Source: DATJXG01 sp035500455
Lineage (GTDB): Bacteria; Acidobacteriota; Terriglobia; Terriglobales; Acidobacteriaceae
DNA length: 46,430 nucleotides
Assembly: GCA_035500455.1 (NCBI GenBank)
Contig: DATJXG010000226.1
Span: 1-46,430 of the forward strand
Direction: 5' to 3'
In this document: in pieces, positions 8,258-18,149 of the stretch
Layout of the letters: each line of letters opens with the position of its first letter
How positions within the stretch are numbered: the first letter of the stretch is position 1
The notes under the pieces: generated by a model
Databases searched by the model: none
What the model was told of the DNA's origin: nothing
What the model saw: only the letters and a program-made list of their open reading frames with translations
Made by a program: the position numbers and the translations under genes

Positions 8258-9499
8258 ATGAATCAAACGCAAAAATATCTGGCTTGGGCAGGAATTGCCG
8301 TGGTTGTGATTGCTCTCGTGTATTTGAAGGCCGCAGAGAAGAACGCGAAAGCCGCGGCGCCGAAACTGGACTCGCTTCCGCCGGTAGCGGTGGTGCTGGC
8401 GAAGAGGGCTCCGCTGGTGAATTCGCTGACGCTCTCGGGAGCGTTCCGCCCATACCAGGTAGTGGACGTTCACGCCAAAGTGGCCGGCTACATTCATCAG
8501 ATTTTTGTGGATGTCGGCGACAAGGTGAAAGAAGGCCAGGTGCTGGCCATTTTGGAAGTGCCCGAACTCACGGCACAGATTCTGGGGGCGGAAGCCACCA
8601 TCAAGCGCAGCCAGGACGCCATTCGCCGCGCACAGAGTGAAGTCGAACGGGCGGAATCGTCGCACGAAGCCAACCACTTCGCCTACATCCGGCTCAAGCA
8701 AGCCTCCGCGGCACGGCCGGGGCTGATCGCTGAGCAGGAGTTGGAAGATGCCTTAGCCAAGGACAAGGAATCGGAAGCGCAAGTGGACAGCGCCAAGGCA
8801 GCCCTTTCCGAAGCGCAGAACGAACTTTCCGTGTCCGAAGCCAGCAACAAGCAACTGGCCGCCATGGAAGCCTACACCCATATCACAGCGCCGTTCGCGG
8901 GGGTGATCACCAAGCGCTATGCCGACACCGGAGCGCTCATTCAGGCGGGCACGTCATCGAGCACTCAAGCCATGCCGGTGGTGCAACTGGCCGAGTGGTC
9001 GCGGCTTCGCCTGGTGGTGCCGGTGCCGGAATCTGCCGTGCCGCAGATCCATCTCGGCTCCGCCGTGGCAGTTCAGGTGGGCGCTCTCCATCGTTCCTTT
9101 CAGGGAAAGGTGGCCCGCTTTGCCGATGACCTGGACCAGCAGACCAGAACTATGGACACAGAAATTGACGTGGAGAACAGGAATGGCACCCTGGTGGACG
9201 GAATGTATGCCGAAACCACCCTTACCTTAAGCCAAAGAAATAACGCTCTCACCGTGCCCGTCCAGGCGGTGCAGCGCGAGGGCAATGGCGCCAGCGTCCT
9301 GATGGTCACTCGCGACGGCCGGATTCAGCCCCGAGAGGTGAAGCTAGGCGAGGAAGGCAACGACCGGGTTGAAATTCTCTCCGGGCTGGCCGACGGAGAC
9401 GAGGTTGTGGTGGGCAATCGAAGCCAATTTCAAGCAGGAGAAAAGGTGCAGCCCAAGATCATCGAGGCCAACAACGGAAGTGCGGGGGAAGGCTTCTAA
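8258..9499 (+). CDS. RND efflux periplasmic adaptor (membrane fusion protein)
   Basis: The 413-aa protein has an N-terminal membrane anchor (YLAWAGIAVVVIALVYL). A split lipoyl/barrel-sandwich domain follows (VDVHAKVAGYIHQIFVDVGDKVKEGQVLA near residue 65 and the return strand AYTHITAPFAGVITKRYADTGALI near residue 205). Between the halves lies an alpha-helical hairpin, residues about 110-195, rich in Ala, Glu and Lys. The C-terminal beta-barrel and membrane-proximal domains end the protein. It links the inner-membrane permease to TolC. Its stop overlaps the permease start by one base (TAATG), showing translational coupling. An AAGG-type site precedes the ATG. Substrate unknown. Confidence 0.93.
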   Translation: MNQTQKYLAWAGIAVVVIALVYLKAAEKNAKAAAPKLDSLPPVAVVLAKRAPLVNSLTLSGAFRPYQVVDVHAKVAGYIHQIFVDVGDKVKEGQVLAILEVPELTAQILGAEATIKRSQDAIRRAQSEVERAESSHEANHFAYIRLKQASAARPGLIAEQELEDALAKDKESEAQVDSAKAALSEAQNELSVSEASNKQLAAMEAYTHITAPFAGVITKRYADTGALIQAGTSSSTQAMPVVQLAEWSRLRLVVPVPESAVPQIHLGSAVAVQVGALHRSFQGKVARFADDLDQQTRTMDTEIDVENRNGTLVDGMYAETTLTLSQRNNALTVPVQAVQREGNGASVLMVTRDGRIQPREVKLGEEGNDRVEILSGLADGDEVVVGNRSQFQAGEKVQPKIIEANNGSAGEGF

Positions 9500-12400
9500 T
9501 GTCTGGCTTCGCCATCCGAAATCCATATTTCATCATTGTCTGCTGCCTGGTGATAGCGATCGTCGGTACGACGGTGCTGGTGCGCATGCCGGTGGATTTA
9601 TTTCCGCCGATCAATATCCCAGTCGTGGTGGTTGCAACGTTCTATTCGGGAATGCCCCCGGAGCAGATCGAGACCGACATCACCGGACGCTTCGAACGCT
9701 TCTTTACCCTGGGAAGCAATATCGATCACATCGAATCGCGCTCGCTGCCGGGTGTAAGCCTGATCAAAATTTATTTTCAGCCAGGCACCGATGCCGACGC
9801 GGACCTGAGTGAAATCTCAAACCTGGCGATGGCAGACCTCAGGAAACTTCCACCCGGCACCCTGCCGCCGGTAGTGCTGAAATTCGACGCCTCCAGCCTG
9901 CCGGTTTGCTTGATTACTCTCAAAGGCCAGGGACTGAACGAAACCCAACTGCGCGACCTGGGCCAATACGACGTTCGCAACCAGGTAGCGAACGTGCCCG
10001 GGGCGTCGGTGCCGCAACCCTTTGGCGGGCGCTATCGCCAGATCATGGTGTACGTCGATCCCCTGAAGCTCGAGGCCCATGACCTGAGCGTGATGGACGT
10101 GGTGCGCACCGTCAACGACAGCAACCTTATCCTCCCTGCCGGCGACGTGAAGATCGGCCCCATCGACTACAACCTGTACACCAACAGCCAGCTTCCCACC
10201 ACTTCGGAGATCGACCATCTTCCGCTAAAGACAGTAGGCAACGCTTCAGTGCTGGTGCAGGATGTCGGCCGCGCCCTGGACGCGCACGAAATCCAAACCA
10301 ACGTAGTGCGGGTCGATGGGCAGCCCTCGGTTTATTTGCCCATCCTGAAACAGGGCGGCGACACCAACACCATCTCGGTGGTGAATGGAATCAAGAATGC
10401 CGTCGCCGATTTGACCGACGTTCCCAAACAGCTCATCGCCAAGGTTGTTTTCGATCAATCGATATTCGTGAAAAAGGCGATCGAGAACCTTCTGCATGAG
10501 GGCGCCATCGGCCTCGTGCTGACCGGATTGATGATCCTGCTTTTTCTGGGCAGCATGCGCGCCACGGCCGCCGTGTTCCTCTCGATTCCGCTGTCCGCTC
10601 TGGCGGCATTCCTGGCGATTAGCGCGATCGGCGGCACGGTAAACACGATGGTGCTGGGAGGGTTGGCGCTGGCGTTCTCCCGCCTGATCGACAACTCGGT
10701 GGTGGTTCTGGAGAACATCTTCCGTCACATGGAAATGGGAGAAACCCCGGAAGTGGCCGCGGAGAAGGGCGGGCAGGAGGTCGCGCTGCCTGTGCTGGCG
10801 GCTACGCTGACGACCGTCGTCGTCTTTTTCCCGGTCGTCTTCCTTTACGGCGTAAGCCGCTTTCTGTTCATTGCCCTGGCCACGGCAGTCGTGCTCTCGA
10901 TGCTGGCCTCGTTTTTCGTGGCGATGACAGTAGTTCCGTTGTTCTGCGCCAAGCTGATCCGCTCGCCGCATCTGGTGAGCGAGCACGAAATCGATCAGTC
11001 TCACTTCGCAGCGATATTTACAGCTTTCAACCGGCTCTTCGAGCGCCTGCTGCGCTTCTACGACCGCACCGTGGGACGCTCGCTGATCAAGCCGGCGGCC
11101 ACAACCGTTGGGCTGGTGGGCGTCGCTCTGCTCAGCTTCTGCCTATATCCCTTGCTCGGGGTCGCTTATTTCCCCCGCACGGACCCGGGGCAATTCGTCA
11201 TCAACCTGAAAGAACCTTCAGGCACGCGCCTGGAGTTGACCGAACAGGATGTAGCGCGCGTGGAGAACGAGATTCGCCAGATTGTTCCGGCAAATGAGTT
11301 GGGCATGATCGTCTCCAACATCGGTGTGACCCCGGGCTTTGCGGCGATCTACACGCCAAATTCGGCTGAGCATACGGGATTTGTTCAGGTGAGTCTGCAG
11401 GAAGGCCACAAAGTAGGCAGCTACGAATATATGAACCGGGTGCGGCTGGCGTTGCGCGACAATCTGCCGCAACTCAGCACTTACTTTCAATCCGGAGGTC
11501 TGGTGGATTCGGTGCTGAACCTGGGCCTCCCGGCGCCGATCGATGTGCAAGTCAGCGGCATGAACCTGGACGCCGCTTACCGCACTGCCACCAGCATCGC
11601 CAACCGCATCCGGCGGCTCCCCGAAGTGAGCGATGTTCTGGTTCCCCAGGACATCGACTATCCGGCGCTAAGAATCAACATCGATCGCGAGCGCGCCAGT
11701 CTGGTGGGCCTGAGCCAGAAGGAAGTCGTGGATAACGTCATCACGGCGCTCACTTCCAATCAGATGATCGCTCCCAGTTACTGGGTGGACCCCAAGAGCG
11801 GCAACGACTACCTGCTGACCGTGCAATATCCGGAGAATGAGGTGCGCTCCCTGAGCGACTTGCGGCAGATTCCCATTCGCGCCGCCGACGGCCAGCGGAC
11901 CACCCAGCTCGATTCTGTGGCCAGCATCAAGCCGATTGAGTCTCCGACCGAGGTGGACCATTACCAGCTTCGCCGCGTTATCGATCTCTACGTCGCGCCG
12001 AAAAACGAGGATCTGGGAAGGCTCAGCAGCGCAATCGACAAGATCGTCTCGCAGACGAAAACCCCTGAAGGAGTTCGCATCACCCTGCGCGGCTCAGTGG
12101 AGGGCATGCACTCTTCCTTCAAGAGCTTTGGCATCGGGCTTCTGCTTTCGGTGGCGCTGGTCTATCTGATCCTGGTGGCTCAGTTCGCATCGTTTCTCGA
12201 TCCATTCATCATTCTCTTCGCGATTCCGCCCGGGTTGGCCGGTGTGCTGTACATGCTGCTGCTCACCGGGACCACCCTCAACATCATGTCGTTGATGGGC
12301 CTGGTCATGATGGTGGGAATTGTGGTGTCGAACAGCATCCTCATCGTGGAGTTTGCCCGGAGCCTGTGGCGACAGGGAACGCCGCTGCACGAGGCGGTGG

Positions 12401-12633
12401 CCGTGGCTAGCCGCATTCGCTTGCGCCCGGTGCTGATGACTTCCCTGGCAACCATCATTGGTTTGATACCGATGGCCTTGAAGCTTGGGACGGGCGCGGA
12501 AGCCTATGCGCCGCTGGCGCGAGCCATCATTGGCGGACTGATTGTCTCGGTGGTGGTCACCGTCTATCTGGTTCCGGCAGCCTACCTGTGGGCGCACCGC
12601 AGAGAGGCGGGCGGCGAGGAGCAAGCGGCATGA
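9499..12633 (+). CDS. RND efflux permease (HAE-1/AcrB-like superfamily) with altered proton relay
   Basis: The 1044-aa protein has the full AcrB layout: TM1 at residues 10-30, two large periplasmic loops and two groups of TM helices (about 330-540 and 860-1035). In TM4 the motif reads RLIDNSVVVLEN: Asp398 matches AcrB Asp407, but the neighbour matching Asp408 is Asn399. In TM10 (IVVSNSILIVEF) Ser944 stands where AcrB has Lys940. Arg974 and Thr981 of TM11 are kept. Thus only part of the classical proton-relay set is present, as in some other RND subfamilies. It exports hydrophobic compounds or related substrates using the proton gradient, by homology. It overlaps both neighbours (TAATG and ATGA), so the operon is translationally coupled. 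Confidence 0.93.
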   Translation: MSGFAIRNPYFIIVCCLVIAIVGTTVLVRMPVDLFPPINIPVVVVATFYSGMPPEQIETDITGRFERFFTLGSNIDHIESRSLPGVSLIKIYFQPGTDADADLSEISNLAMADLRKLPPGTLPPVVLKFDASSLPVCLITLKGQGLNETQLRDLGQYDVRNQVANVPGASVPQPFGGRYRQIMVYVDPLKLEAHDLSVMDVVRTVNDSNLILPAGDVKIGPIDYNLYTNSQLPTTSEIDHLPLKTVGNASVLVQDVGRALDAHEIQTNVVRVDGQPSVYLPILKQGGDTNTISVVNGIKNAVADLTDVPKQLIAKVVFDQSIFVKKAIENLLHEGAIGLVLTGLMILLFLGSMRATAAVFLSIPLSALAAFLAISAIGGTVNTMVLGGLALAFSRLIDNSVVVLENIFRHMEMGETPEVAAEKGGQEVALPVLAATLTTVVVFFPVVFLYGVSRFLFIALATAVVLSMLASFFVAMTVVPLFCAKLIRSPHLVSEHEIDQSHFAAIFTAFNRLFERLLRFYDRTVGRSLIKPAATTVGLVGVALLSFCLYPLLGVAYFPRTDPGQFVINLKEPSGTRLELTEQDVARVENEIRQIVPANELGMIVSNIGVTPGFAAIYTPNSAEHTGFVQVSLQEGHKVGSYEYMNRVRLALRDNLPQLSTYFQSGGLVDSVLNLGLPAPIDVQVSGMNLDAAYRTATSIANRIRRLPEVSDVLVPQDIDYPALRINIDRERASLVGLSQKEVVDNVITALTSNQMIAPSYWVDPKSGNDYLLTVQYPENEVRSLSDLRQIPIRAADGQRTTQLDSVASIKPIESPTEVDHYQLRRVIDLYVAPKNEDLGRLSSAIDKIVSQTKTPEGVRITLRGSVEGMHSSFKSFGIGLLLSVALVYLILVAQFASFLDPFIILFAIPPGLAGVLYMLLLTGTTLNIMSLMGLVMMVGIVVSNSILIVEFARSLWRQGTPLHEAVAVASRIRLRPVLMTSLATIIGLIPMALKLGTGAEAYAPLARAIIGGLIVSVVVTVYLVPAAYLWAHRREAGGEEQAA

Positions 12634-14033
12634 AATGGTTCTGCCTGATCCTCATCGCTTCCAGCGTGTTGCCCTGTTGGGCGCAATCGACCCTCATCCT
12701 GCAGAATCCATCCGACGCTCCTGTGGGTTCGTTTGGTCCCTCGGAAGACGAGCAAACCCCGTCCGCGCCTGCGCCTCAAGCCCAGGCAACTCCGTCGCCG
12801 ACGCAGCCGCCGCCGGCACTCCGCATTACCGTGAAGGATGCGGAAGCGCTTGCCCTCAAAAACAATCCGGCGATCTCGGTGGCACGGCTGAGCGCCCTTG
12901 CGGTGCACCAGGTAACCCGCGAGGTCCGGTCAAATCTGTGGCCATCTGCTTACGCCAACCTTACCGGGGTTGACGCGCAGGAGAACAGCCGGATCAGCGC
13001 GGGGGCGCTGAACAATCCCATCATCTACGAGCGGGCCGCGGCTGGCGCAACTGTCAGCCAACTGATTACCGACTTCGGCCACACCACCAACCTGGTCGCC
13101 AGCGCCCGCCTGCACGAGAAAGCTGAGGATCAGAACGCTCTCGCCACCAAGGAGGAGATCCTGCTGGCTGTGGACCAGGCCTTCTATGAAGCGCTGCAAA
13201 GCGCGGCCGTTTTGAAAGTGGCAGACCAGACGGTGGCTTCCCGCCAGATGCTTAGCGATCAGGTGCAGGCTTTGACCAACAGCAAGCTGAAGTCGGCGCT
13301 GGACCTGAGCTTCGCCAACGTAAACCTGGCGCAGGCCAAACTGCTGCAACTGGACGCGCAGAATAACAACAAAGCCGCCATGGCCAGCCTTTCCGCCATT
13401 CTGGGCTTTAACACCCTGCAGAATTTTGAGTTGCTGGAAGACACCAGCCCCTTTACCCAGCCCCCGCCCTCGGCCGACGAACTCATTGCTGAAGCCTTCA
13501 GCCAGCGCCCGGAGATTCTGGCGCTGGAGTTTGAATCGGAATCCGCCGCCAAGCTGCACAACGCCGAGCGCGACGCTCTTCTGCCGACTATCAGCGCTTT
13601 GGGAGCCATCGGCGAAGCGCCGGTGCGCAACGATCACTTGTCCAGTTGGTATGGCGCGGTGGGCGTGAACGTCCGCATTCCGGTTTTCAACGGCTTTCTG
13701 TACACGGCAAGGACGCATGAGGCGGATTTGCGGGCCCAAGCCGCAAATGAGCGGCTCGTCGATCTGCGCAACCGGATTTCTCGCGATGTCCGCACCAGTT
13801 GGTTGAACGCGAACACCAACTATGAGCGCGTCAGCGTAAGCCAACAGCTTCTCGACCAGGCGAACCAGGCTCTGAACTTGGCTTCCACTCGCTACCGGCT
13901 TGGCCTCAGCTCAATCGTGGAGCTGAGCCAGGCACAACTTCAACAGACGCAGGCGGAAATTGGGAGCGTGACGGCCGGCTACGACTACCGGCTGGCCCTT
14001 TCCATACTGCGTTATCAAACGACAGGACTGTGA
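12630..14033 (+). CDS. TolC-family outer-membrane efflux protein
   Basis: The 467-aa protein has a signal peptide (MKWFCLILIASSVLPCWAQ) and a Pro/Gln-rich linker at about 30-65. Two OEP repeats of alpha-helical hairpins follow; the first starts with ITVKDAEALALKNNPAISVARL and the last hairpin contains LASTRYRLGLSSIVELSQAQ, a typical TolC motif. It forms the trimeric outer-membrane duct of the RND system. The start at 12630 overlaps the permease stop (ATGA); an upstream start at 12588 would remove the signal peptide from the N-terminus and is rejected. Length fits the family (420-500 aa). Confidence 0.93.
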   Translation: MKWFCLILIASSVLPCWAQSTLILQNPSDAPVGSFGPSEDEQTPSAPAPQAQATPSPTQPPPALRITVKDAEALALKNNPAISVARLSALAVHQVTREVRSNLWPSAYANLTGVDAQENSRISAGALNNPIIYERAAAGATVSQLITDFGHTTNLVASARLHEKAEDQNALATKEEILLAVDQAFYEALQSAAVLKVADQTVASRQMLSDQVQALTNSKLKSALDLSFANVNLAQAKLLQLDAQNNNKAAMASLSAILGFNTLQNFELLEDTSPFTQPPPSADELIAEAFSQRPEILALEFESESAAKLHNAERDALLPTISALGAIGEAPVRNDHLSSWYGAVGVNVRIPVFNGFLYTARTHEADLRAQAANERLVDLRNRISRDVRTSWLNANTNYERVSVSQQLLDQANQALNLASTRYRLGLSSIVELSQAQLQQTQAEIGSVTAGYDYRLALSILRYQTTGL

Positions 14034-14060
14034 ACCGTACCACAAGGAGGTACAAAAAGT

Positions 14061-14300
14061 ATGCAAGCACAACGAAATGAGGGGACTCTGTTCGAACTGC
14101 TCGGCCGCACCATCAAAGACCTGCAGAAAATAGAAGACGATCCCGCAACACTGAATTTCATAGCTCGCCGGCTGGGCAACATCGTGAAACACATGAAGGA
14201 CCTCCGCGACGACCTGCAGCCGAGAGGAAATCGGCACAACCCTTTGCCCGGCAACGGTACAGAGGACAGGTCCCCGCAACGGATTGAGGCTTTTCGCTAG
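14061..14300 (+). CDS. Small hypothetical protein at the end of the RND operon
   Basis: A 79-aa frame preceded by AAGGAGG 10 nt before the ATG and only 27 nt after the TolC stop. The first 55 residues are predicted helical and charged (TLFELLGRTIKDLQKIEDD, RRLGNIVKHMKDLRDDL); the tail is polar. No signal peptide or membrane segment, so it is probably cytoplasmic. GTACC and GGTAC (14037-14041 and 14049-14053) could form a small stem around the ribosome binding site. Family not recognised. Confidence 0.6.
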   Translation: MQAQRNEGTLFELLGRTIKDLQKIEDDPATLNFIARRLGNIVKHMKDLRDDLQPRGNRHNPLPGNGTEDRSPQRIEAFR

Positions 14301-14460
14301 ACTGGAGTTGCCCGGCCCACAATAAGATTACGGATCAGCGGCGCTGAGTACCACGGCACAGCGGCGAATGCCCGTCATTGTGGAGCCAGGGTTACGTACC
14401 TGCGCGTATAGCGTGACGGATCAAGCATGGCCAATTGATTCGGCGGCAGGTCAGGCTTGT

Positions 14461-17400
14461 CTAATGACTCGTTACCGGCACGGTCAAGTTGGTTAAGTTC
14501 CATCCGCGCACTTCAATTTGTGCCGCTCCTGCCGCGACGGCGGAAGGGTATTGGATATCGATGACCCGCGTCTCCCCGGGGAGCAACGAAACGTAGTTGT
14601 CGCTGAAGTAAGCGGGGAGAATTCGCGCGCCGTCTGCGGGCTTTTGCAGCGTAAGCTTGATCGCCAATGCCGCGGATGGCCCGACATTTTCCAATTGCAC
14701 CCGAACTTTTTCCTCGTCACCGCTGCGGATTGAGGTCGCCGACGCTTTCAGTGACGCGGGAGGCAGCTTGTCCAGTTCCCGATAGGACGGCCCGTCCGCT
14801 CCCAACCAATAGAAGTTGTCCGCGAGGACCTTGCCGCCGGCATCGCTCAAAGTCAGCTTCACAAAAACAATGCCCGAGGAAAAGTAAGGAGCAAGCTCCA
14901 GTTTTGGGCCGCTCGTCAATGCGTCGGCGGGGGCTTCCAATTTCTGCGTATTTTCGGCGAGAAGCTTGTTATCCAGCGAATACACTTTGATGCCGAGTGA
15001 GACATCCTGCAGCAGTGCAACCGTGGTATTGACGACATCCACTTCGTAATTCGTAAGATCCAGCTGCACGTGGACCGGTTCGCAGGCTTTCTTAACGCCG
15101 TAGAAGGAGGCCTGGGTGTCGTAATCGGAACTGAGAATCTGCCAGCTCGTGCTCGGCCAGGCGGGCTGCGTCATCCACAGCATACGGCCGCTGTTGGGCA
15201 TCCATAGGTGAGCGTTGAAGCCTTCGAAGATGGCGCGGTGCTCCACGTAGTTGAGCATCTGCGCTTTGCGCTCGAAATCCTCCAGGCCGGTTGCCGCGCC
15301 GAATTCAGTTTCCACTTCTTCCATGAATGGCGCGACCTCTCCATTTCCTGACTGGTGCCAGTCGTGGTAGGCCCAATCGTCGCTGATGGGCCACTGGTCG
15401 GCCTTGGGAATCCAGGCGCGGAACGATTCCAGAGTCGGCATCGAAGGGATCCCCAACTCGACGGAGAATCCGTGGTTGATCTTGTAGTAAGTAGCGGGCG
15501 GCTCGTATTTATAGGGCCCGCTGTTACGCAAGTTCACGCGATTCGAGCTGGGAGAGTAATAACGGGTTCCATCCAGGGTGCGAGTTAACTCGGCCAAGCC
15601 ATGGTTCACGACGGGCTGAGGAACACCTTCGTTGCGGCCGCACCACATCACGATGGACGGGTGATTGCGAAAGCGCAGGATAGTATCGCGGGCGTTTGCC
15701 AGGAACAGCGCGGGATCTTCGATCTCCAGGTTATAGTCCTGGGTTGATTCCCAGAAATCGTTCCACACCAGCAGGCCGTACTTATCGGCGAGATCGTAGA
15801 AGACCTCTTCTGTGCTTTGCCCCACCCAGTTGCGGATGATGTTCAGATTGGCGTCGCGGTGCAGGCGGAAGTAAGGCTCCAGGCGTTCGCGGGAGACACG
15901 CTTGCGGGCATCGTCCATGCCCCAGTTGCCGCCCCGGCAGGCGATCTTCACCCCGTTCACTTTAATGACCAGGTCGCTGGAGTCTTGCCATCCGGTAGCC
16001 TTCTCTACCGCCGGGGAAGATTCGGCACTGGCAGCGAGCGAAGCCACCCAACCGTGGGGAATTTGCCGCATGCCGTCGTGGCTCACGTCAACCAGCGGCC
16101 GACCGATTTCTCTGGCCACTGTAGGCGAAATCTCCACTCGCCGCAGATGGCCGGTGGAGTCGTACAGGCTTAGCTCATAAGTAATCTCGCGAATGCCGAA
16201 AGTGAGTTCCTTGGCGTCGGACGTGCCTTCCGCCGCACTAAACGCCAGTTTCAGCCGGTATAGCTCGGGGCTGCCATAGCCGTTCGGCCACCACAGGCGG
16301 GGATGTTGCACGGTCAGCTGGGCAAATTCCAGCGGCGTCAGCTTGAAGGTGGTTTCGCCTCCAGGCGGAACGGTTACCTGCTTGGTGACCTTCGTCTGGT
16401 CGAAAGACGCAGTGATGGTGCCCGAGACCGGCGCGCCGGAGGAATTATTCAGCGGGACATCGATCTCCACATCTGCCCGGCTGGTATCGGGAAGGGGCAG
16501 AGTCGTGACAACTTGCGGATCGCCGATGCTCACCGCCCCGGAGGCGGAGAGTACGACGTCTTGCCAGAGTCCGGTATCGCGGTCGCGGATTCCTGGAACC
16601 CAGTCCCATCCCTCGGTGGCGACGAAGGTCGGGCCGTCCAGAACCATGATGCCTCCGTTCTCTCCCGGACCGCCCTTGATGGATTGCTCTTGGGGAATGC
16701 CGGGATGCGGCGGGGGCGAGATGCGCACCGCCAAAGCGTTCTCGTGTCCTGGCTTCAGCAGAGCAGTGACATCGAATTTGCCGCGAATAAACGCTCCCTT
16801 GATTTCGCCCAAACGTGAGCCATTGAGCCAGACCTCAGCCGCGTAGTTAATGCCATTGAAGGTAAGAGTGAAGTGCCGGCCCTTGGCAGAGTCCGGCGGG
16901 CGAAATTCGGCGCGGTACCAGTAGTCCTGTTTGTTCAGGCTTTCGGGGATCGCGAGGTTGTTCAGGCCGTAATCGGGATCGGGGTAAAGGCCGCGATCGA
17001 CCATGGTGGTAAGCACCGTGCCGGGAACGGTGGCCGGCCACCAATCTTTAGTATCGAATCCGTCCTCGGAGATCGTGGCGCCTCCGGCGTTCGCCTTCGG
17101 CGCCGGCGTGAGCTTCCAGCCGCCTTCAAGCGCCCACTCGTTCTCACCGCGGGCCTGCAGCGCTGTGCGAGCGGGAGGAAGTGGCTGCGCGACCGGCTTG
17201 GAAAAGGGTGCGGCGCTGTGCGGCCATTGAGACGGATCCTGCGGCGCGCGATATCCGGCTTGGGCTCGAGTCTGAACCGGCCAGGGTTTCGAGGCTTCCT
17301 CGAATTCCACCAACGAGAAATCCGGATGATGGGCATTCAGTTCCTGAACCTCAGCAGCTGTTAATGCCGTCCGCAGCAGGGTGAAAGATGCGATCTTGCC

Positions 17401-17919
17401 GCCAAAATGTTTCGCGTCCGGCCATGGAGAATCTTCGGGCGCCATTTGGATGAGCGGACCTACTCGTCCCAGCACGGGTTTGCCGGCGGCAATTTCGGTG
17501 CCTTCGCTGAAGAGATGCACGCGATCGCCATCGAACGTCGCTGCTGCAAAATGCCAGCCGGCGCCGTGCCACCCCGCCGGCGCTGAAAAGCTGTTGTCTT
17601 TGCCCAGCCAAAGGATCAGATTGCCCTCGCGAATTCCGAGATAGCGGGAGTATTCGTCAAGAGGATTGCCCACTCCGGCCAGGAGCGCCGGCCCCAGAGG
17701 CTCTTCGGTCTGAAACCAGAAATAAACAGACCAGGGAGAACTCGCCTGGAGTATTGGATCGGCCGCCCCGAGAGGTTTGCTCAGGCCGTTGCCGCCGAAG
17801 CGGAAGACTCCGTTATAGGGACCGAAGGAAGCGGGCTCGGAAGAAGTTTGGGCGCCCGCGCTCGCGGAACATCCTATTGCGACGATGAGGACACAGAAAA
17901 CAATTTTGATCCGATGCAT
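14461..17919 (-). CDS. Exported LamG-GH2 glycosidase (exo-beta-glucosaminidase/beta-mannosidase type)
   Basis: A 1152-aa protein with a signal peptide (MHRIKIVFCVLIVAIGCSASAGA). A LamG/concanavalin-like domain covers about residues 30-210. The glycoside hydrolase family 2 core follows: sugar-binding domain (about 290-460, with DYWYRAEFRPP and GLWQDV), an immunoglobulin-like domain, and the TIM barrel (about 640-900). The catalytic acid/base is Glu764 in WCGRNEG; the likely nucleophile is Glu821 in SVELGIPS, equivalent to SEFG of mannosidases. C-terminal beta-sandwich domains follow. The layout is closest to exo-beta-D-glucosaminidases and beta-mannosidases; the exact substrate is uncertain. 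Start 17919 is preferred over 17940 because a purine-rich GGAAAGAG precedes it and the signal peptide begins there. A LacI-type operator lies 231 bp upstream. Confidence 0.9.
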   Translation of the reverse strand: MHRIKIVFCVLIVAIGCSASAGAQTSSEPASFGPYNGVFRFGGNGLSKPLGAADPILQASSPWSVYFWFQTEEPLGPALLAGVGNPLDEYSRYLGIREGNLILWLGKDNSFSAPAGWHGAGWHFAAATFDGDRVHLFSEGTEIAAGKPVLGRVGPLIQMAPEDSPWPDAKHFGGKIASFTLLRTALTAAEVQELNAHHPDFSLVEFEEASKPWPVQTRAQAGYRAPQDPSQWPHSAAPFSKPVAQPLPPARTALQARGENEWALEGGWKLTPAPKANAGGATISEDGFDTKDWWPATVPGTVLTTMVDRGLYPDPDYGLNNLAIPESLNKQDYWYRAEFRPPDSAKGRHFTLTFNGINYAAEVWLNGSRLGEIKGAFIRGKFDVTALLKPGHENALAVRISPPPHPGIPQEQSIKGGPGENGGIMVLDGPTFVATEGWDWVPGIRDRDTGLWQDVVLSASGAVSIGDPQVVTTLPLPDTSRADVEIDVPLNNSSGAPVSGTITASFDQTKVTKQVTVPPGGETTFKLTPLEFAQLTVQHPRLWWPNGYGSPELYRLKLAFSAAEGTSDAKELTFGIREITYELSLYDSTGHLRRVEISPTVAREIGRPLVDVSHDGMRQIPHGWVASLAASAESSPAVEKATGWQDSSDLVIKVNGVKIACRGGNWGMDDARKRVSRERLEPYFRLHRDANLNIIRNWVGQSTEEVFYDLADKYGLLVWNDFWESTQDYNLEIEDPALFLANARDTILRFRNHPSIVMWCGRNEGVPQPVVNHGLAELTRTLDGTRYYSPSSNRVNLRNSGPYKYEPPATYYKINHGFSVELGIPSMPTLESFRAWIPKADQWPISDDWAYHDWHQSGNGEVAPFMEEVETEFGAATGLEDFERKAQMLNYVEHRAIFEGFNAHLWMPNSGRMLWMTQPAWPSTSWQILSSDYDTQASFYGVKKACEPVHVQLDLTNYEVDVVNTTVALLQDVSLGIKVYSLDNKLLAENTQKLEAPADALTSGPKLELAPYFSSGIVFVKLTLSDAGGKVLADNFYWLGADGPSYRELDKLPPASLKASATSIRSGDEEKVRVQLENVGPSAALAIKLTLQKPADGARILPAYFSDNYVSLLPGETRVIDIQYPSAVAAGAAQIEVRGWNLTNLTVPVTSH

Positions 17920-18149
17920 CTCTTTCCAACCGATTCGCATAGCACAGCAAACCCGCCGGTGATCTATGCCGGCGCGAACAGCACAGCATCAATCGTTTGT
18001 CGCTCGAATTCTACAGCCGGCCTCGGAACGCATGGCTGGTTGTTTGCCAGAAAGAAATGGTGCGGCTGAATCCAAATTGATCCTGCCTGGATCGCGCCTT
18101 TCATCCCAGAGCGACGGCGGACCCGAGCCTCCGCAGAATTACCAGCCTG

